Positions 1 to 64,000 of a DNA stretch of 64,000 nucleotides are shown in pieces; positions within the stretch are counted from its first letter, which is position 1; every line of letters starts with the position of its first letter. The translations under genes were made by a program, and so were the position numbers. This DNA comes from Macrobrachium rosenbergii (lineage: Eukaryota > Arthropoda > Malacostraca > Decapoda > Palaemonidae): positions 36,281,413 to 36,345,412 of the forward strand of contig NC_089753.1 in the NCBI RefSeq assembly GCF_040412425.1, written 5' to 3'. Under the pieces are notes generated by a model. It ran no database searches. It had not been told where the DNA came from and saw nothing but the letters and a program-made list of their open reading frames with translations.

Positions 1-443
1 CTATTACTGAATGAAAGAGAGAAAGAGAAAATAGTGAAAGCTATCAGAAAGAGAGAGAAAGAAGCGATTACTGAGAGGTACTGAGAGAGGGAGAAGCGAT
101 TACTGAATGATAGAGAAAAGGAGAGAGAGAGAGGGAGGGAGAGAAGCGATTACAGAGAGAGAGAGAGAGAGAAAGAAGCGATTACTGAGAGGTATAGAGA
201 GAAGGAGAATCGATTACTGAATGATAGAAAGAGAGAGAGAGAGAGAGAGAAGCGATTACTGAGAGTTATTGAGAGAGGGAGAAGCGATTACTGAATGATA
301 GAGAGAGAGAGAGAGAAAGAAGCGATTACTGAGAGGTATAGAGGGAGGGAGAAGCGATTACTGAATGATAGAGAGAGAGAGAGAGAGACAGAGACAGAAG
401 CGATTACTGAGAGTTATTGAGAGAGGGAGAAACGATTACTGAA

Positions 444-512
<69 letters not shown>

Positions 513-736
513 CGATTACTGAGAGGTATAGAGAGAGGGAGAATCGATTACTGAATGATAGAGAGAGAGAGAGAGAGAGAGAAAAAGAAGCGATTACTGA
601 GAGGCATAGAGAGAGGGAGAAGCGATTACTGAATAATAGAGAAAGAGAGAGAGAGTTAAGAAAGAAAAGACATTTAGCAAACTACGTGTGCTATGTAGGA
701 TATAAGATTGTTGCCAGAACTACTAGAGGCCATCAC

Positions 737-785
<49 letters not shown>

Positions 786-790
786 TGGTG
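1..790. repeat. Compound GA microsatellite with higher-order units
   Basis: GA/AG tracts of varying length are interrupted at regular intervals by GCGATTACTGAGAGGTATAG-like and GCGATTACTGAATGATAG-like cores, which alternate about every 30 and 45-80 bases from about 60 to 650. A pure GA tract follows at 739-782. The array runs off the left edge. Long open frames of alternating Arg-Glu through it are products of the repeat. Confidence 0.9.
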
Positions 791-3174
791 GCTGGTGCCA
801 AGTAGCTGAGCCCTGGGACCGCTCTCAACCAGTTCCCTGCCCACACGCTGTTGGATAAAATTGGACATAATTCTGTTTCTACTGAAGTTTCCGTTGCTAA
901 CCCGTTTGTTGCTCTTCCTCCATTATTCCATCGTTTCTGTAACCTTTTTAAGCACCCGGGAATATGGAATCATCTGCATTCCACTGCAATTCCCTCTTTT
1001 AACAATGCCCGGATTTGTTTTAGACTGGAATGCCTATGTTTTCATCCTTACAATAAAGAAAAAAACAAAAAACAGTTGTGAATCGAGCCTTTCGTTTGGC
1101 TGAATCTGATTTTACCGTTTCTGACTCACCGGTCTGAAATGTTTTCAGATTTTACGATTATTAAACTGTTCTCTGTTTCTATGGATGACCTGAAGTTCCA
1201 TCCGTTTACTAAGACAGTCTGCGTGTAACATGGTGTAGTTTTTTATATCACTTCAAGCCGTCTTCTTCCTTCTCTCCCTATCTTTCTTTTTATGTGTCTG
1301 ATTTGATCTTCATGAGCTGCCTATTCAACACGCGGGGAAGTACTGGTCTTCCCCGGCGCTCAGAACCAGTCATTTTTATACCCATGAAAAATTTTAACAA
1401 TTAATAGAAACAAAGGAATAGCGACCTCTGTTGACTAATCACCTGCTTAGGTCGACCGGGCCACGAAGTCCTTTTCTCCGTGGGATCGATTATGGGCCTC
1501 GAGCTAGAGAGGCGAACTGTTTGTGTGTGTATGGTCAAACGACTCAATGTGCAAAAGCAGACACTCCGAATCAGTACCTCAGAAATGTCTTATTTTGTGG
1601 AATTTTTTTCTTTCTTTAAAATTTTTTTTTTTTTATCTCGGGAAAGATTCTGGGCACAGTATGTGCCTGGTGAATTTCCCATGAGAGAGGGGGAGGGGGA
1701 GGGGAAGGGAGAGAAGAGGAAAGTGGGGGGATGGAGAGGGGGTGGGGGGCGCTGAGTTCTCGATGCCACATCCGCATTGTCTGATATCTTAGTTTGGCTT
1801 CCTCTCAAGGCAAAGTATTCAGATACCTCCTTCGTCTGCCTTGATCTAAAGTACTAATCCGTGTATTACATTTCTTCTGTTATGATTCTCTTAATTTGAT
1901 TAAAATGTACGGCTGCCTCGCGTAAATTAATCAAGTTGCTAATGTTCATTAAGTATTCAGGAGAAATATTTCGGCACGTTACCCCTTTACGTTATAGGCT
2001 AGCATCTAATGAGCTTTTGGGAAACATTATTTAGGCAAGTAACTCCTATTTAGTATATTAAGAATAGTTTATGAAGAGTGTTTATATATGTAGTTTTTGT
2101 GGGCATGTAAATCATATTTATTATATGTAAGGAGTTCTTATGGAAAAAGGTGTAGTGATACCATTCTTATAGTCTATATACCCTACAAACTTTGATGAAA
2201 AAGCTTTAGGCACGTAACTCCCGGTTGCGTTTATTTGTGTTGACTAAGCAGTGGAAAGAATGCCACTAGACGGATCAGATTTCTAAACCGTGGTGCTCCA
2301 TTATTTAAATCGCCGAAGAAATTTTTTTTTTTTTTAACTAATGCTGACGCAAGACCTTGCAAGAATGATTATTTTACAAACGTTGTCCTTTTAGATAATG
2401 CTTTGCCAGGTCATTAGATCTTATAAATAATATATTAGCTAAAATATTTCAATGATGAAAGTAACATATCGTATAAAACAAATACAAAAATAATTGCCAA
2501 GAAGTTTCTGCGAATACAGGTTAAATGGCGTTCCAAGATCTTTGTGCCATATTAATTATAGACCGTATTTTTGGCTTTTAATCGTTATTATTTGATAGAA
2601 AAAATCAATTTTCCATGTTATAAGGTACGGTAAGTTTTATGCCCAGGCTATATAATGTTACAAATTACGATCAGATATATATCAAAAGAAACGGGAAAAT
2701 GCCTGTTATAAAAATTATCTATTTAACCACCTTACAAATAAATGTGAGTCTGCATCATTATTTTAATAATAATGCTTGAGTACGCTCTTATTTAAAGACA
2801 AGTTTTAACAGCTTGAGTGTAGCAGCTGTTCATATGCGCGCTTGCATTCTGAGCGAAAGAGGTCACTATTATAGAAAGTAAACAAAAAAAATAATCCTTT
2901 CCTAATGTTCACGGAGACGTCCTCGTTAAATCATAAGTTTTTTTTAAGTGGCAACATCGACATTTTGAGTTCATTATTTTTTTCAACTGAAACTTCCGCA
3001 CACTATTTATTTCAAGCGCATTTGTTCCTTTGCATTGAAATGTGCTTATGAATACAGACTCTACAACTCTTGCCAGCGGCGTAAATAAGGTCGGATGCCA
3101 AAATTGCAATATAAATCAGTGTCTTTTTTCTTTAAAAAAAAAAGAAGGGAGTTGGCTTAACGTCTCTTAGTAAG

Positions 3175-3178
<4 letters not shown>
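791..3178. other. Non-coding stretch, no gene seen
   Basis: This is mostly AT-rich single-copy-looking sequence with poly-T runs. I found no exon with RyR similarity and no other recognisable gene. The only notable part is the G-rich patch at 1689-1749. Confidence 0.6.
1689..1749 (+). other. G-quadruplex-prone G-rich patch
   Basis: Four G-runs separated by one or two A (5, 5, 4 and 3 G) occupy 1689-1709. Three more runs of 5-6 G follow at 1725-1749. The first cluster satisfies the usual four-run quadruplex rule on the + strand. No function is implied. Confidence 0.6.

Positions 3179-3250
<72 letters not shown>
3179..3250. repeat. (CT)n microsatellite
   Basis: About 36 uninterrupted CT units. 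Confidence 0.98.
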
Positions 3251-3253
<3 letters not shown>

Positions 3254-3608
3254 TTTTTTCCTCCTCCTCTTCACATTTCCTTCACTTTTAAAGCATTGAA
3301 AGTAGAATATTACATTTTATACTTAAGCCTTATCGTAAATTCTCATATCGTAAAGTGTAAGCAATACTGTTAGATCCGCTATCATAAAGGTCTTAAGTAA
3401 GCTGTGATAAAATAGTATCTAAGGCGACATATGGTAAAACCCAAAGGTGATTTAAGGAAAGGTACAATATAAGAACCAATATTAAACATGACAAGGTCAG
3501 TTAGAAATTAATATTAATGTCTTATGTAATCTAAAGTATTCCAAAGGAAATTTCTCAAGTTATGTTACAGTAAACGAAAAGCTGAAGACTAAGGAAAAGT
3601 AGTAAACG
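3251..3608. other. Non-coding stretch
   Basis: AT-rich. GGTAAA- and AAGTAAGC-like words become more frequent toward the right, so it may be the decayed edge of the following minisatellite. No gene seen. Confidence 0.5.
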
Positions 3609-4126
3609 AAGGTAAAAGTCCTAGGTAAGCAGTGTTACACTAAGGTAAAAGTCTTAGGTAAGCAACCTTACACCAAGGTAAAAGACTTCGGTAAGCTAAG
3701 TTACACTAAGGTAAAAGACGTAGGTAAGCTAAGTTACACTAAGGTAAAACACTTATGTAAGCTAAGTTACACTAAGGAAAAAGTTCTAGGTAAGCAGCGT
3801 TACACCAAGGTTAAAGTCTTAGGTAAGCTAAGTTACACTAAGGTAAAAGTCGTAGGTAAACTAATTTGCACTAAGGTAAAAGACTTAGAAAAGCTAGTAA
3901 ACTAAGGTAAAAATCTTAGGTAAACTAAGGTATACCAAGGTAAAAGACTTAGAAAAGCTTGTAAACTAAGGTAAAAGTATTAGGTAAACTAAGTTAAACT
4001 TAAGTAAAAGTCTTAGGTAAACTATGGTATAGTAAGACAAAAGTCTTACGGAATTTAAAAGGTTAACAAAGGCAAAATATCTGGTGTAAGCTAAGATTAA
4101 AAAGCTTTGGTAGACTAAGGTAAATT
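3609..4126. repeat. 33-bp minisatellite, about 15 copies
   Basis: Tandem units of 33 bp (a few of 31-32), each starting AAGGTAAAAG, continuing TCTTAGGTAAGC and ending near AAGTTACACT. The first eight or so units are well conserved and later ones decay. Each unit contains AGGTAAAAG and most contain AGGTAAGC, both resembling 5' splice-site consensus on the + strand. Confidence 0.92.
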
Positions 4127-4527
4127 TCCCTCTATTCTTTCAAGATTATCCAATATAATAATATAATATATCCGCTTCTTTTCCCAACCCACTCTAAGTC
4201 TGACCAAGAGTTATAGAATATAGCGACATTATAGTTGATCATGTATTCAAATTTCTCACTTAACATAAGTAGAGATTCACGAAGAATGACGCTGATATGC
4301 TTAGCAATGGATAACGTTAATTTAGTCCAGAAACTTAATCAATATGGATTAGAATAAAAACTTAATAGGAAAAGACGTGAGCTATTCCATAGAAGGGTTG
4401 ACGAATCCTCTACCTTCTGAGGGAAAGTTTTTTTTTTTATTTGAAAAAAAACTTTTGCACGAATATTTTGAATAGAACTTTAAGGCCATCTGTAGACTAA
4501 GCGTCTAAGCAGTTCGACCCACCGCTG

Positions 4528-4530
<3 letters not shown>

Positions 4531-4586
<56 letters not shown>

Positions 4587-4695
4587 CAAAAGGGAGTGAA
4601 AGGGTTTGGATAACCAGATGAATAGACCGATAGGGTGGGAGATTGCAAAGTATGTTGAGGGGACAAGTGAGAGAAGGAGAGAATGAAGAACATTT

Positions 4696-4758
<63 letters not shown>

Positions 4759-4918
4759 AGTTCCAAAGCGGAGAGAGGGGGAGAAAGAGAGACAGGAAGA
4801 GAGAGAGAGAATGATAGTTCCAAAGAAAAGAGAGAGAGAGAGAGAGAGTTATGATTCCAAGAATAGAGAGAGAGAGAGAGAGAATGGTGTTCCTTAGAGT
4901 AGAGAGTGGTAGTTCCAA

Positions 4919-4969
<51 letters not shown>

Positions 4970-5042
4970 TGTGGGAAAGCAAACTGAAAAACATATTTGG
5001 TAAAACTCTCTCTCGTAGACTTAAACACACACACACACACAC
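4531..5042. repeat. GA-array cluster with interspersed TTCCAAAG cores, then a CA tract
   Basis: Long GA tracts (4531-4582, 4700-4753, 4922-4964) and shorter ones are separated by repeated cores such as TAGTTCCAAAG and TGATTCCAAG. A CA tract closes the cluster at 5024-5042. The minus-strand Ser-Leu reading frame across it is a product of the repeat. Confidence 0.92.
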
Positions 5043-7700
5043 AAACAACCAAACAAATACACGGTCAAACAGTCGTTAAATGGTTCAACTGCAAAGCGCA
5101 AGCGACCTGGAGATCCCTCCAGTTCTCACGAGGACATTTTACTTATTTTTCAGGGCAGTGCCGCAGTTGTAAGTAGACCGAACATTCGTGTGCCTAAACC
5201 AATCATCCATGCCTGGCGCTCCCCGCGCCTCCTCCTCTTCCCTCACACGGACTCACGGTGTCTTTGTTTTCTTTACTCTTATTATTATTATTGTTATTAT
5301 TATTATTATGATTCTATGAACTGAAATTGATCAGTAACGTAGGTCCCAAGTGTCGTTGATTAGCCTCACTCCATGTATCTCCTGTGTCGCACAAGATTAG
5401 CCGTAGAAGCCTCTCACACCGTTCCAGTCCATCTGGTTTGATGCCTCGACTGCAGTGCCATCTACCGGCTGCTCCGTAGCGTATGGTAGTGGCGTCAGAG
5501 AAGTGGCGTTTCACTTCACGTTTTCACTCTCCTTGGTCCCAAGGATGTCAAGTTAATGTTTTACAACATGAAAGTCCATCTAGCCTTACCCAATACCTGT
5601 ACGGGTTTTCAAGCATAAGTTAAATGCTTTTCTTGATATGGATTAGATTTTCGTTCAACAGGAGAGAATCGTTGTTTTATGATGTAAATGTTTAGCACTG
5701 AATAATGAAATCTTCCTTTTATTTTTAAGATGAGAATCTAACTCTAAATATAATATGGATTTTGTCGAATGTACTGTAGATATCCAGAATCGCGTTCCAG
5801 AGGTCGTTTCACGTTATAGCCTCAGCTTACCAATTTGGGAACATTTTTCTTTGAACAATTCAGCTTTGAATTTCTCCGAGAAATTCTGAAGAGAGGCTAA
5901 AATTGTAAAGGGGAAAAATTTGTCGTAAACAAGAAAAATCTTCAAATAACTTTGGAAAAATCGGTTCATTAAGAATTGTCAAGGCTGCAAATAATTTTGA
6001 TAAAAAATATTTTCCTTGTAGCAAAAGAAGTTAAATTCAGAATCAACTTGCAAACAAAAATCCATTCCTTGAACAATCTAAATCGAAAGAAATCTTTTGA
6101 AAAAAACCTAGCTCATGAAAAAATTATAATTTCGAATCATTGGGAAAATTAAAAACTCAAAATTATACTTTGAAACATTCTATTCAGACATAAATGATTA
6201 GCTAGAAGTTACTCTAGTTTAATGAAATAAAGTATATAATCTTTGCCAAATTTTTTAAATTATGGAAATAAAAGATTATCTCCCAGAGTTTCAAAATTGT
6301 GGAAATAAAAGACTATTTCCCAAATTTTTTAAATTATGGAATCAAAGAAGATTATTTCCCAAATTTTTAAAATTATGGAAATCAAAGATGATCATCTCAT
6401 GAAAAGTGTAGTTTAGTAAATGAAAATATTAAATAGCATTCTTAAAAAAAACGTACTTTTTGGAAAAAACATTTGAAAAAATAAAATGATAGTAAATTCT
6501 TTTTAAGAAATAATCTGAGAAAATAATGAAGAAAAAAAAATTCGCTGCGAGAACATGTTGCGATACGTTATGGGTAAAAATCGATTAAACTTTAAATTCT
6601 GCAAAAAAAATAATAAAAATTAAAAAAAATCTGGTTCTAAAAACTCAAAATCACTGTGGGAACAAAAATCTAGTCCATGCAACGCGACTTCACATCCTAA
6701 TCTCGCCTTCAAGAACTTTTTTTTTTCTTTTTTTAAGAATTTGGGCATTTGGCATCAAACCACCTGGACCACTTTAGGTAGATACCTGTTGGCATACTTT
6801 CACCTGGACTAAATTACCCCCATTGGCCTAGCCAATAAATATAAGCACCTTAAAAAAAAAATGAGAGCTCCAGTTCTTCTCTCACTGGAGTTTCGACGTA
6901 AATAAATATGATAAACATTCTTAGTTAGATTAAAAGTAGAATACTCCATTTTTGCACCTGACTTGACACGTCATAGATTAAGATGGATTTTTTCTGGTCC
7001 AACAACTAATCTTTAACTTACCATAGATGACTGTTTTTTTTTCTTTGAATGATGGTAATTAGGATAGATTATCTGTCTAATGGTGTATTTTTGTTTTTTG
7101 TCACTGAGTGTTTTTACATTTTTTATACAGTAAGTGCATTTTGATATGCTGTAACATTATATTTTTGAGATTTTTGTATTAAATCTTGAATTAAAATTAA
7201 TACTCACTCTACTGCTGGACCTAAAAAAAAAAATTAAGCTACTATTCAAAATGATTAGCTGTTGGGAAGATTATTATAGAAGGCTTCTTGAAATGTGACC
7301 TAGTTCCAGAGAATTTAGGTCACCACCTGAAAAATAAACGAAAATATTAATCTGGAGAATCGTCGAATTTTTCTGTGATTTATTAAAAGAGAATTATAAT
7401 ATTGCAAAAGGATTCTGTATGAAATCAAAATGTTGCTCTTTATGAAAATATTTGGCACTATTTACACTTTTGGATTCGTTATACCACTGGAGGTCAGACT
7501 ATATTTGTATGCGGGAAACGAATCAGCATCATTTTTTTATCTTTCTGCAATAATTTCAAAACTTAAAGATGGAAGGAAACAGACACCAATATCTAGAGCC
7601 TGTGAACAATCTCTTTCAGAGTAAATGAATGTCATTATCATCAATGATCATGTTAATAACAACGGCATCAAATGATTTCTATGTTACCATTACAACAGTT
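5043..7700. other. Non-coding AT-rich stretch
   Basis: No RyR exon recognised. It holds a short ATT tract (about 5278-5312), a more complex segment at 5330-5520 with a 66-codon minus-strand frame I do not recognise, a 37-bp tandem repeat (6247-6403) and a micro-exon-like motif at 5154-5168. Confidence 0.55.
6247..6403. repeat. 37-bp AT-rich tandem repeat, about 4 copies
   Basis: Degenerate units of the form TTATGGAAATAAAAGATTAT followed by CTCCCAAATTTTTTAAA recur near 6261, 6299, 6334 and 6373. Confidence 0.75.
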
Positions 7701-7865
7701 CTCCCACTGATCACAAGTGTTTCAATCTGCTACAATCTCTGACGAAGTTAGGTTAACAGTAATGGCGTCAGTGGGATCGACCGAATCACAACGTGGGTCC
7801 GTTTCTCTCATTCTCTTGTGCACCGCCTCCCTCCCTGGCTGACCCTCCAACTCATCAGCAGAGTT

Positions 7866-7893
7866 TGGGCGGGAACTGGGAGGTGACGTCACC
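7866..7893. promoter_or_regulatory. GC box plus palindromic CRE (candidate regulatory segment)
   Basis: TGGGCGGG (7866-7873) resembles an Sp1-type GC box. Nine bases on is the perfect palindrome GGTGACGTCACC (7882-7893), which contains the full CREB/ATF site TGACGTCA. The surrounding 7780-7930 is clearly more GC-rich than its flanks. It could be a promoter or enhancer core, but I see no confident TATA or initiator. Confidence 0.4.
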
Positions 7894-8522
7894 AGATACC
7901 ACTGTGCGAGAGCCAGCAACTGTGGCGGTTTTCTTCTTTTTTTTTTTCCTGAGAATCCCAAGGATTTATTACCCGTTATTTTGTTCCATACTTTATACAT
8001 TCTCCTTCCGTATGGCGTATTTGACGTTGTCTGTGTCCACTTCTACTCTTCAATTTGATGTATCGTTGTTCTAAACTACCGTGATTCTTCGATGTCCGAG
8101 TTGATCTTGAAGTGGGTCGAACGAACGGCCCCCTGACTGGAAACGTACAGGTCAGAAGCTCGAGGCGTTTCTTTGAGTTGCCAGTTTTAATTCTCAATTT
8201 TGAATTTTTTTTTATGAAAATGGTGACTATTTCCAGTTATTTAAAGTATTTCCCCGGGTTTGGAGTAGCTTTTAGAGATGGTATGTTTCTTCAACATCAT
8301 AATCCATGACCTTTATTAGTTCAAATCGTACGAATATGATTTTGAAAGATTGCAAGACGCATTTGGATAAGATCAGACTCTACAGACCTACATTCCGAGC
8401 ATCTCAAACCAGGAAGAGCCGTTCTGTGCTTCTGACCTGCGTGTTTTCACTCTCAATTTCATTCCACGAATTATCTACTGTTGGTGTCACTGGCTGTTCT
8501 GCTGCTGGCAACACTGTATTTG

Positions 8523-8627
8523 TTGCTGCTGCTGCTGCTGCTGCTGCTGTTGTTATAAATGTGCGTGTGTGTAGCCTTGTAGCTAAAGATGTGTCTTTTG
8601 TAAAAAAAAAAAAAAAAAAAAAAAAAT
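8523..8627. repeat. (GCT)n tract and poly-A run
   Basis: About nine GCT units lie at 8523-8549 and a 27-base A run at 8601-8627. The open frame through both (Ala and Lys runs) is not convincing as coding sequence. Confidence 0.9.
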
Positions 8628-11076
8628 TATATTTATATACACACGAAAAGAATGGTCAAGCTTGCTTGTGCTGTCAATTAAGATCTACATGTTGTGGTTT
8701 CTTTTTTTTTTATATACTATTTTCTTTCCTTTCTCCCCTGTTGTTGTATGTTGTGAATGCGTGTCTTGAGATGTAAAAGAAAGAGGAAGAAAGGGCAAAG
8801 AAAACAGTCACTTGAAAAAAGAATAATGTTTTTCCTCGGCCTCATCTGTTTAGTTCTGTTTATTTCTGTGCCTCTCTTCCTCTTTCAGCAGGTTCGATGC
8901 ATCAGTCGCCAAGGTTGAAAATGCTGAACTGAATATTTTCCTCGCAGTTTTCACACTAAGCGCGAGAGAACTGCGTAGATTGTCGAAATGTTCACTCTCA
9001 AATCTACTGCTGTAGTCTCACCTGTATTTAACAGAATATTAAAGGTAGCTTAATCTTGCACCAATAGGAAATATGATTTCTGACACTTTCAACCTTTGGG
9101 CGACTCTTAAAAAAGTTCTTAATTACTTGAGCGTTGAGGTCGCTAAATTTTTCGAACTCAAGCCGTAGCCACTGGGATAAGGGAAGGAATTAGCCTAAAG
9201 TAAGGGATTCATTTATCCTCGTTTTTTTAATGTTCATTCATCATTATTGTCATTTTGCATGGGAATCCCCCTCGTTGCTATGGAAATTGAGAAAATGATC
9301 AAGAATAATCTCTGTTCTGGACAGAGACAAACTGAAAAAAAATTTTGTTAGAAATTTTACAGGTAAATCACTTCGTAAAGTGAATACTTTTTTTTATCAG
9401 AAATGTATTCCCAAAGGGAATATATTCCTGATGGGAATAAGGTAACGAATAAGATACACGCCTAAGGAAATATATTCATCACCCATATCCATAAATATTT
9501 TATAAAAATAAAACATTCCCTCCTGATCAGTTGAGTTCGAACCTCAGGTTTTCTCCTAAAACTCCCCCCCCCCAACCAACATTACTGTACACCAATTGAC
9601 TTGATCCCCCACCCCCCGACTGACATGATAATGGTGACAACATTAATGGTAATGGAATGCATCCCCCTTTTTAATGGTTTTTTTGTGAATGTTTTCTCAA
9701 TTCTCTTTCTTAGATGTGATACCCTTGAGTTGATGAGAACTGTAATCCTCCTCCCCCCACTTTTTTTTGAGTTGGTAAAAAGGTAAAATACCCTTTGACC
9801 CGGTAAAAGGTAAAGTTTTCCCTTTATCTGGCAAAAGATAAGGAATTCCTTTTTGCTTTGATTATAAGTTGAAAAATCATTCTTAGTTGGTAAAAAACCA
9901 TTTTTCATTTGAGTTGAATGATGAAAAAAAAAATTTTCCTTGGTGTTTTTTTAAATGTAAAGGTCACTTTTAAGTTTACAAAATGTAAAAAAAAAGTCTT
10001 ATAGATGATAAAAGAAAAGATGATGACAGATAGATGATCCCTTTGAGTTTATAATTAAAATTTTCTTCTTCCATGACGACAAATAAGTATTTCCCCTTGA
10101 GTTTATATAAATTTCAAAGTTCCTTTTAGATTGACAAATTATGTATAGGCCCCTTAAGCTCTTAAAAGATATCAGTTCCTCAGACTGTCACTCCCCATCT
10201 CTTAATACTTTTTCCCCCCCAAGTCTTGAAAAAACTTATTCAAATTAATCTGACCATTGAATGGAAAAAGGTTCATCAGTAATGAAGGTCATGATTTAAC
10301 AGCAAGAAATTTTTTCATTCGGATTTTGTCGTTTTTCATTTGTTTTATGTCATTTATCTGTTCGTTGTTTCTTGTTTTCTCTACTGTTGGTGACATATTG
10401 TCATTATTTTTTTTATATGTACCTACTACTTGTGTCCGTTTTTTTATATACATAATTGCATTTAATGATGGTTTACTTTTTTTTTTATTTTTGTTCAAAT
10501 TCATTTTTTCATGAGCTGTTCGTCCCGTTTGTACGCCGTCTATGATGTTCATATTAGAGATTTTTTTTACGTTATTAAGCTAGCCTAGTGTTAGCACTGG
10601 CTCTTGCTTAAATTTTGTCTCGTGAACATAAAGGATTTGTGTTGTTGTCCCATTTGTCAGTACGTGTCAACTTCGCCACTTTATTTTTGACCGACCGATG
10701 AGAGACGAAATCCTGAGAGATGTCTGATTAAAAACTGACCTTCCTTGCTCTCATTCATAATTCTCGACGACAACCTTCTGTAATACCTCCCTCTGAAATT
10801 GCTGTGGAACTCATAACCCCTTATTTCATATCCATAAATGCCATGGAATTCTATTAATTAAAGAATCAATACTAAAAAGAAGGAAAAAAATTCTAACGAT
10901 ATATCGTATCTCACACACAAAAAAGAATACTTGAATACTTCAATACTTGAAATGAACGAGAACAGATCCCGTTCGAAGACAGAGGAAAATCATGCATGAA
11001 AGTCACGACTTTCATTTTTCCTCCTCCATGACTCTGACTGTTCTAATTAGTGCTCGTTCCCCTATGTCATCCACAG

Positions 11077-63977
<52,901 letters not shown>

Positions 63978-64000
63978 GTGAGACAGGGTGGACTCTAATA

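Larger units (their letters stand above)
7701..11076. other. Non-coding stretch before the first recognised exon
   Basis: Contains the CRE/GC-box segment at 7866-7893, a (GCT)n tract (8523-8549), a poly-A run (8601-8627) and a very degenerate T-rich tandem region at about 9720-10170 with recurring TTTGAGTTGGTAAAA-like and CCCTTGAGTTTATAA-like words. No exon recognised. Confidence 0.55.

Noticed and set aside
443..805. 120-codon open frame of repeated Arg-Glu
   Set aside because: It is the translation of GA microsatellite tracts; no splice or start context.
4497..5048. 183-codon minus-strand Ser-Leu open frame
   Set aside because: It is the translation of the CT strand of the GA cluster.
5314..5514. 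66-codon minus-strand frame MKRHFSDATTIRYGAAGRWH
   Set aside because: No recognised family, no gene context; kept only as a note in the surrounding stretch.
8306..8776. 156-codon frame with Ala and Lys runs
   Set aside because: The runs come from GCT and poly-A tracts; no conserved segment.
9531..9560. TTCGAACC-type motif resembling a tRNA T-loop
   Set aside because: No cloverleaf arms could be built around it.

Overview
The window is nuclear DNA of an arthropod and carries one recognisable gene, on the + strand: the 5' two-fifths of a ryanodine receptor (RyR), the giant tetrameric Ca2+-release channel of the endoplasmic/sarcoplasmic reticulum. I assembled 34 consecutive exon positions from 11077 to 63977. 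Each has GT-AG borders and each reading phase closes exactly. Using one of two alternative exons at position 21, the exons sum to 5,661 nt, or 1,887 codons without a stop. The product looks closest to insect RyR sequences as I remember them. The extreme density of long dinucleotide and trinucleotide arrays, and a dispersed hairpin element, suggest a decapod crustacean. That species call is an inference.

Layout. 1-11076: no exon recognised. This stretch holds GA, CT and CA arrays, a 33-bp minisatellite, a G-rich quadruplex-prone patch and a CRE/GC-box segment. The start codon and about the first 85 residues of RyR are not visible and probably lie upstream. 11077-20457: exons 1-11 (rest of the N-terminal ligand-binding-like region, MIR region, first RIH/solenoid), short introns, GC-rich third codon positions. 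23547-30947: exons 12-20 (SPRY1, RyR repeats 1 and 2, start of SPRY2), AT-rich third positions. 32529-33880: two 100-nt exons that look mutually exclusive (21a, 21b), inside SPRY2. 38698-44502: exons 22-26 (end of SPRY2, linker, charged low-complexity hinge). 44503-53823: a 9.3-kb intron with two candidate in-frame cassette exons (54 and 117 nt) that would lengthen the hinge. 53824-63977: exons 27-34 (SPRY3 and the start of the junctional solenoid). The channel pore and the 3' end of the gene lie beyond the window.

Introns hold decayed LINE fragments, three copies of one TA-flanked MITE and one copy of another, and many microsatellites. The points most worth checking are the mutually exclusive pair, the two cassette exons, two acceptors followed directly by a consensus donor motif, a duplicated acceptor before exon 11, an abrupt change in GC3 between exons 11 and 12, and a minisatellite whose every unit carries donor-like motifs. 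Exon calls rest on my own translation and on family knowledge recalled from memory. No database search was run.
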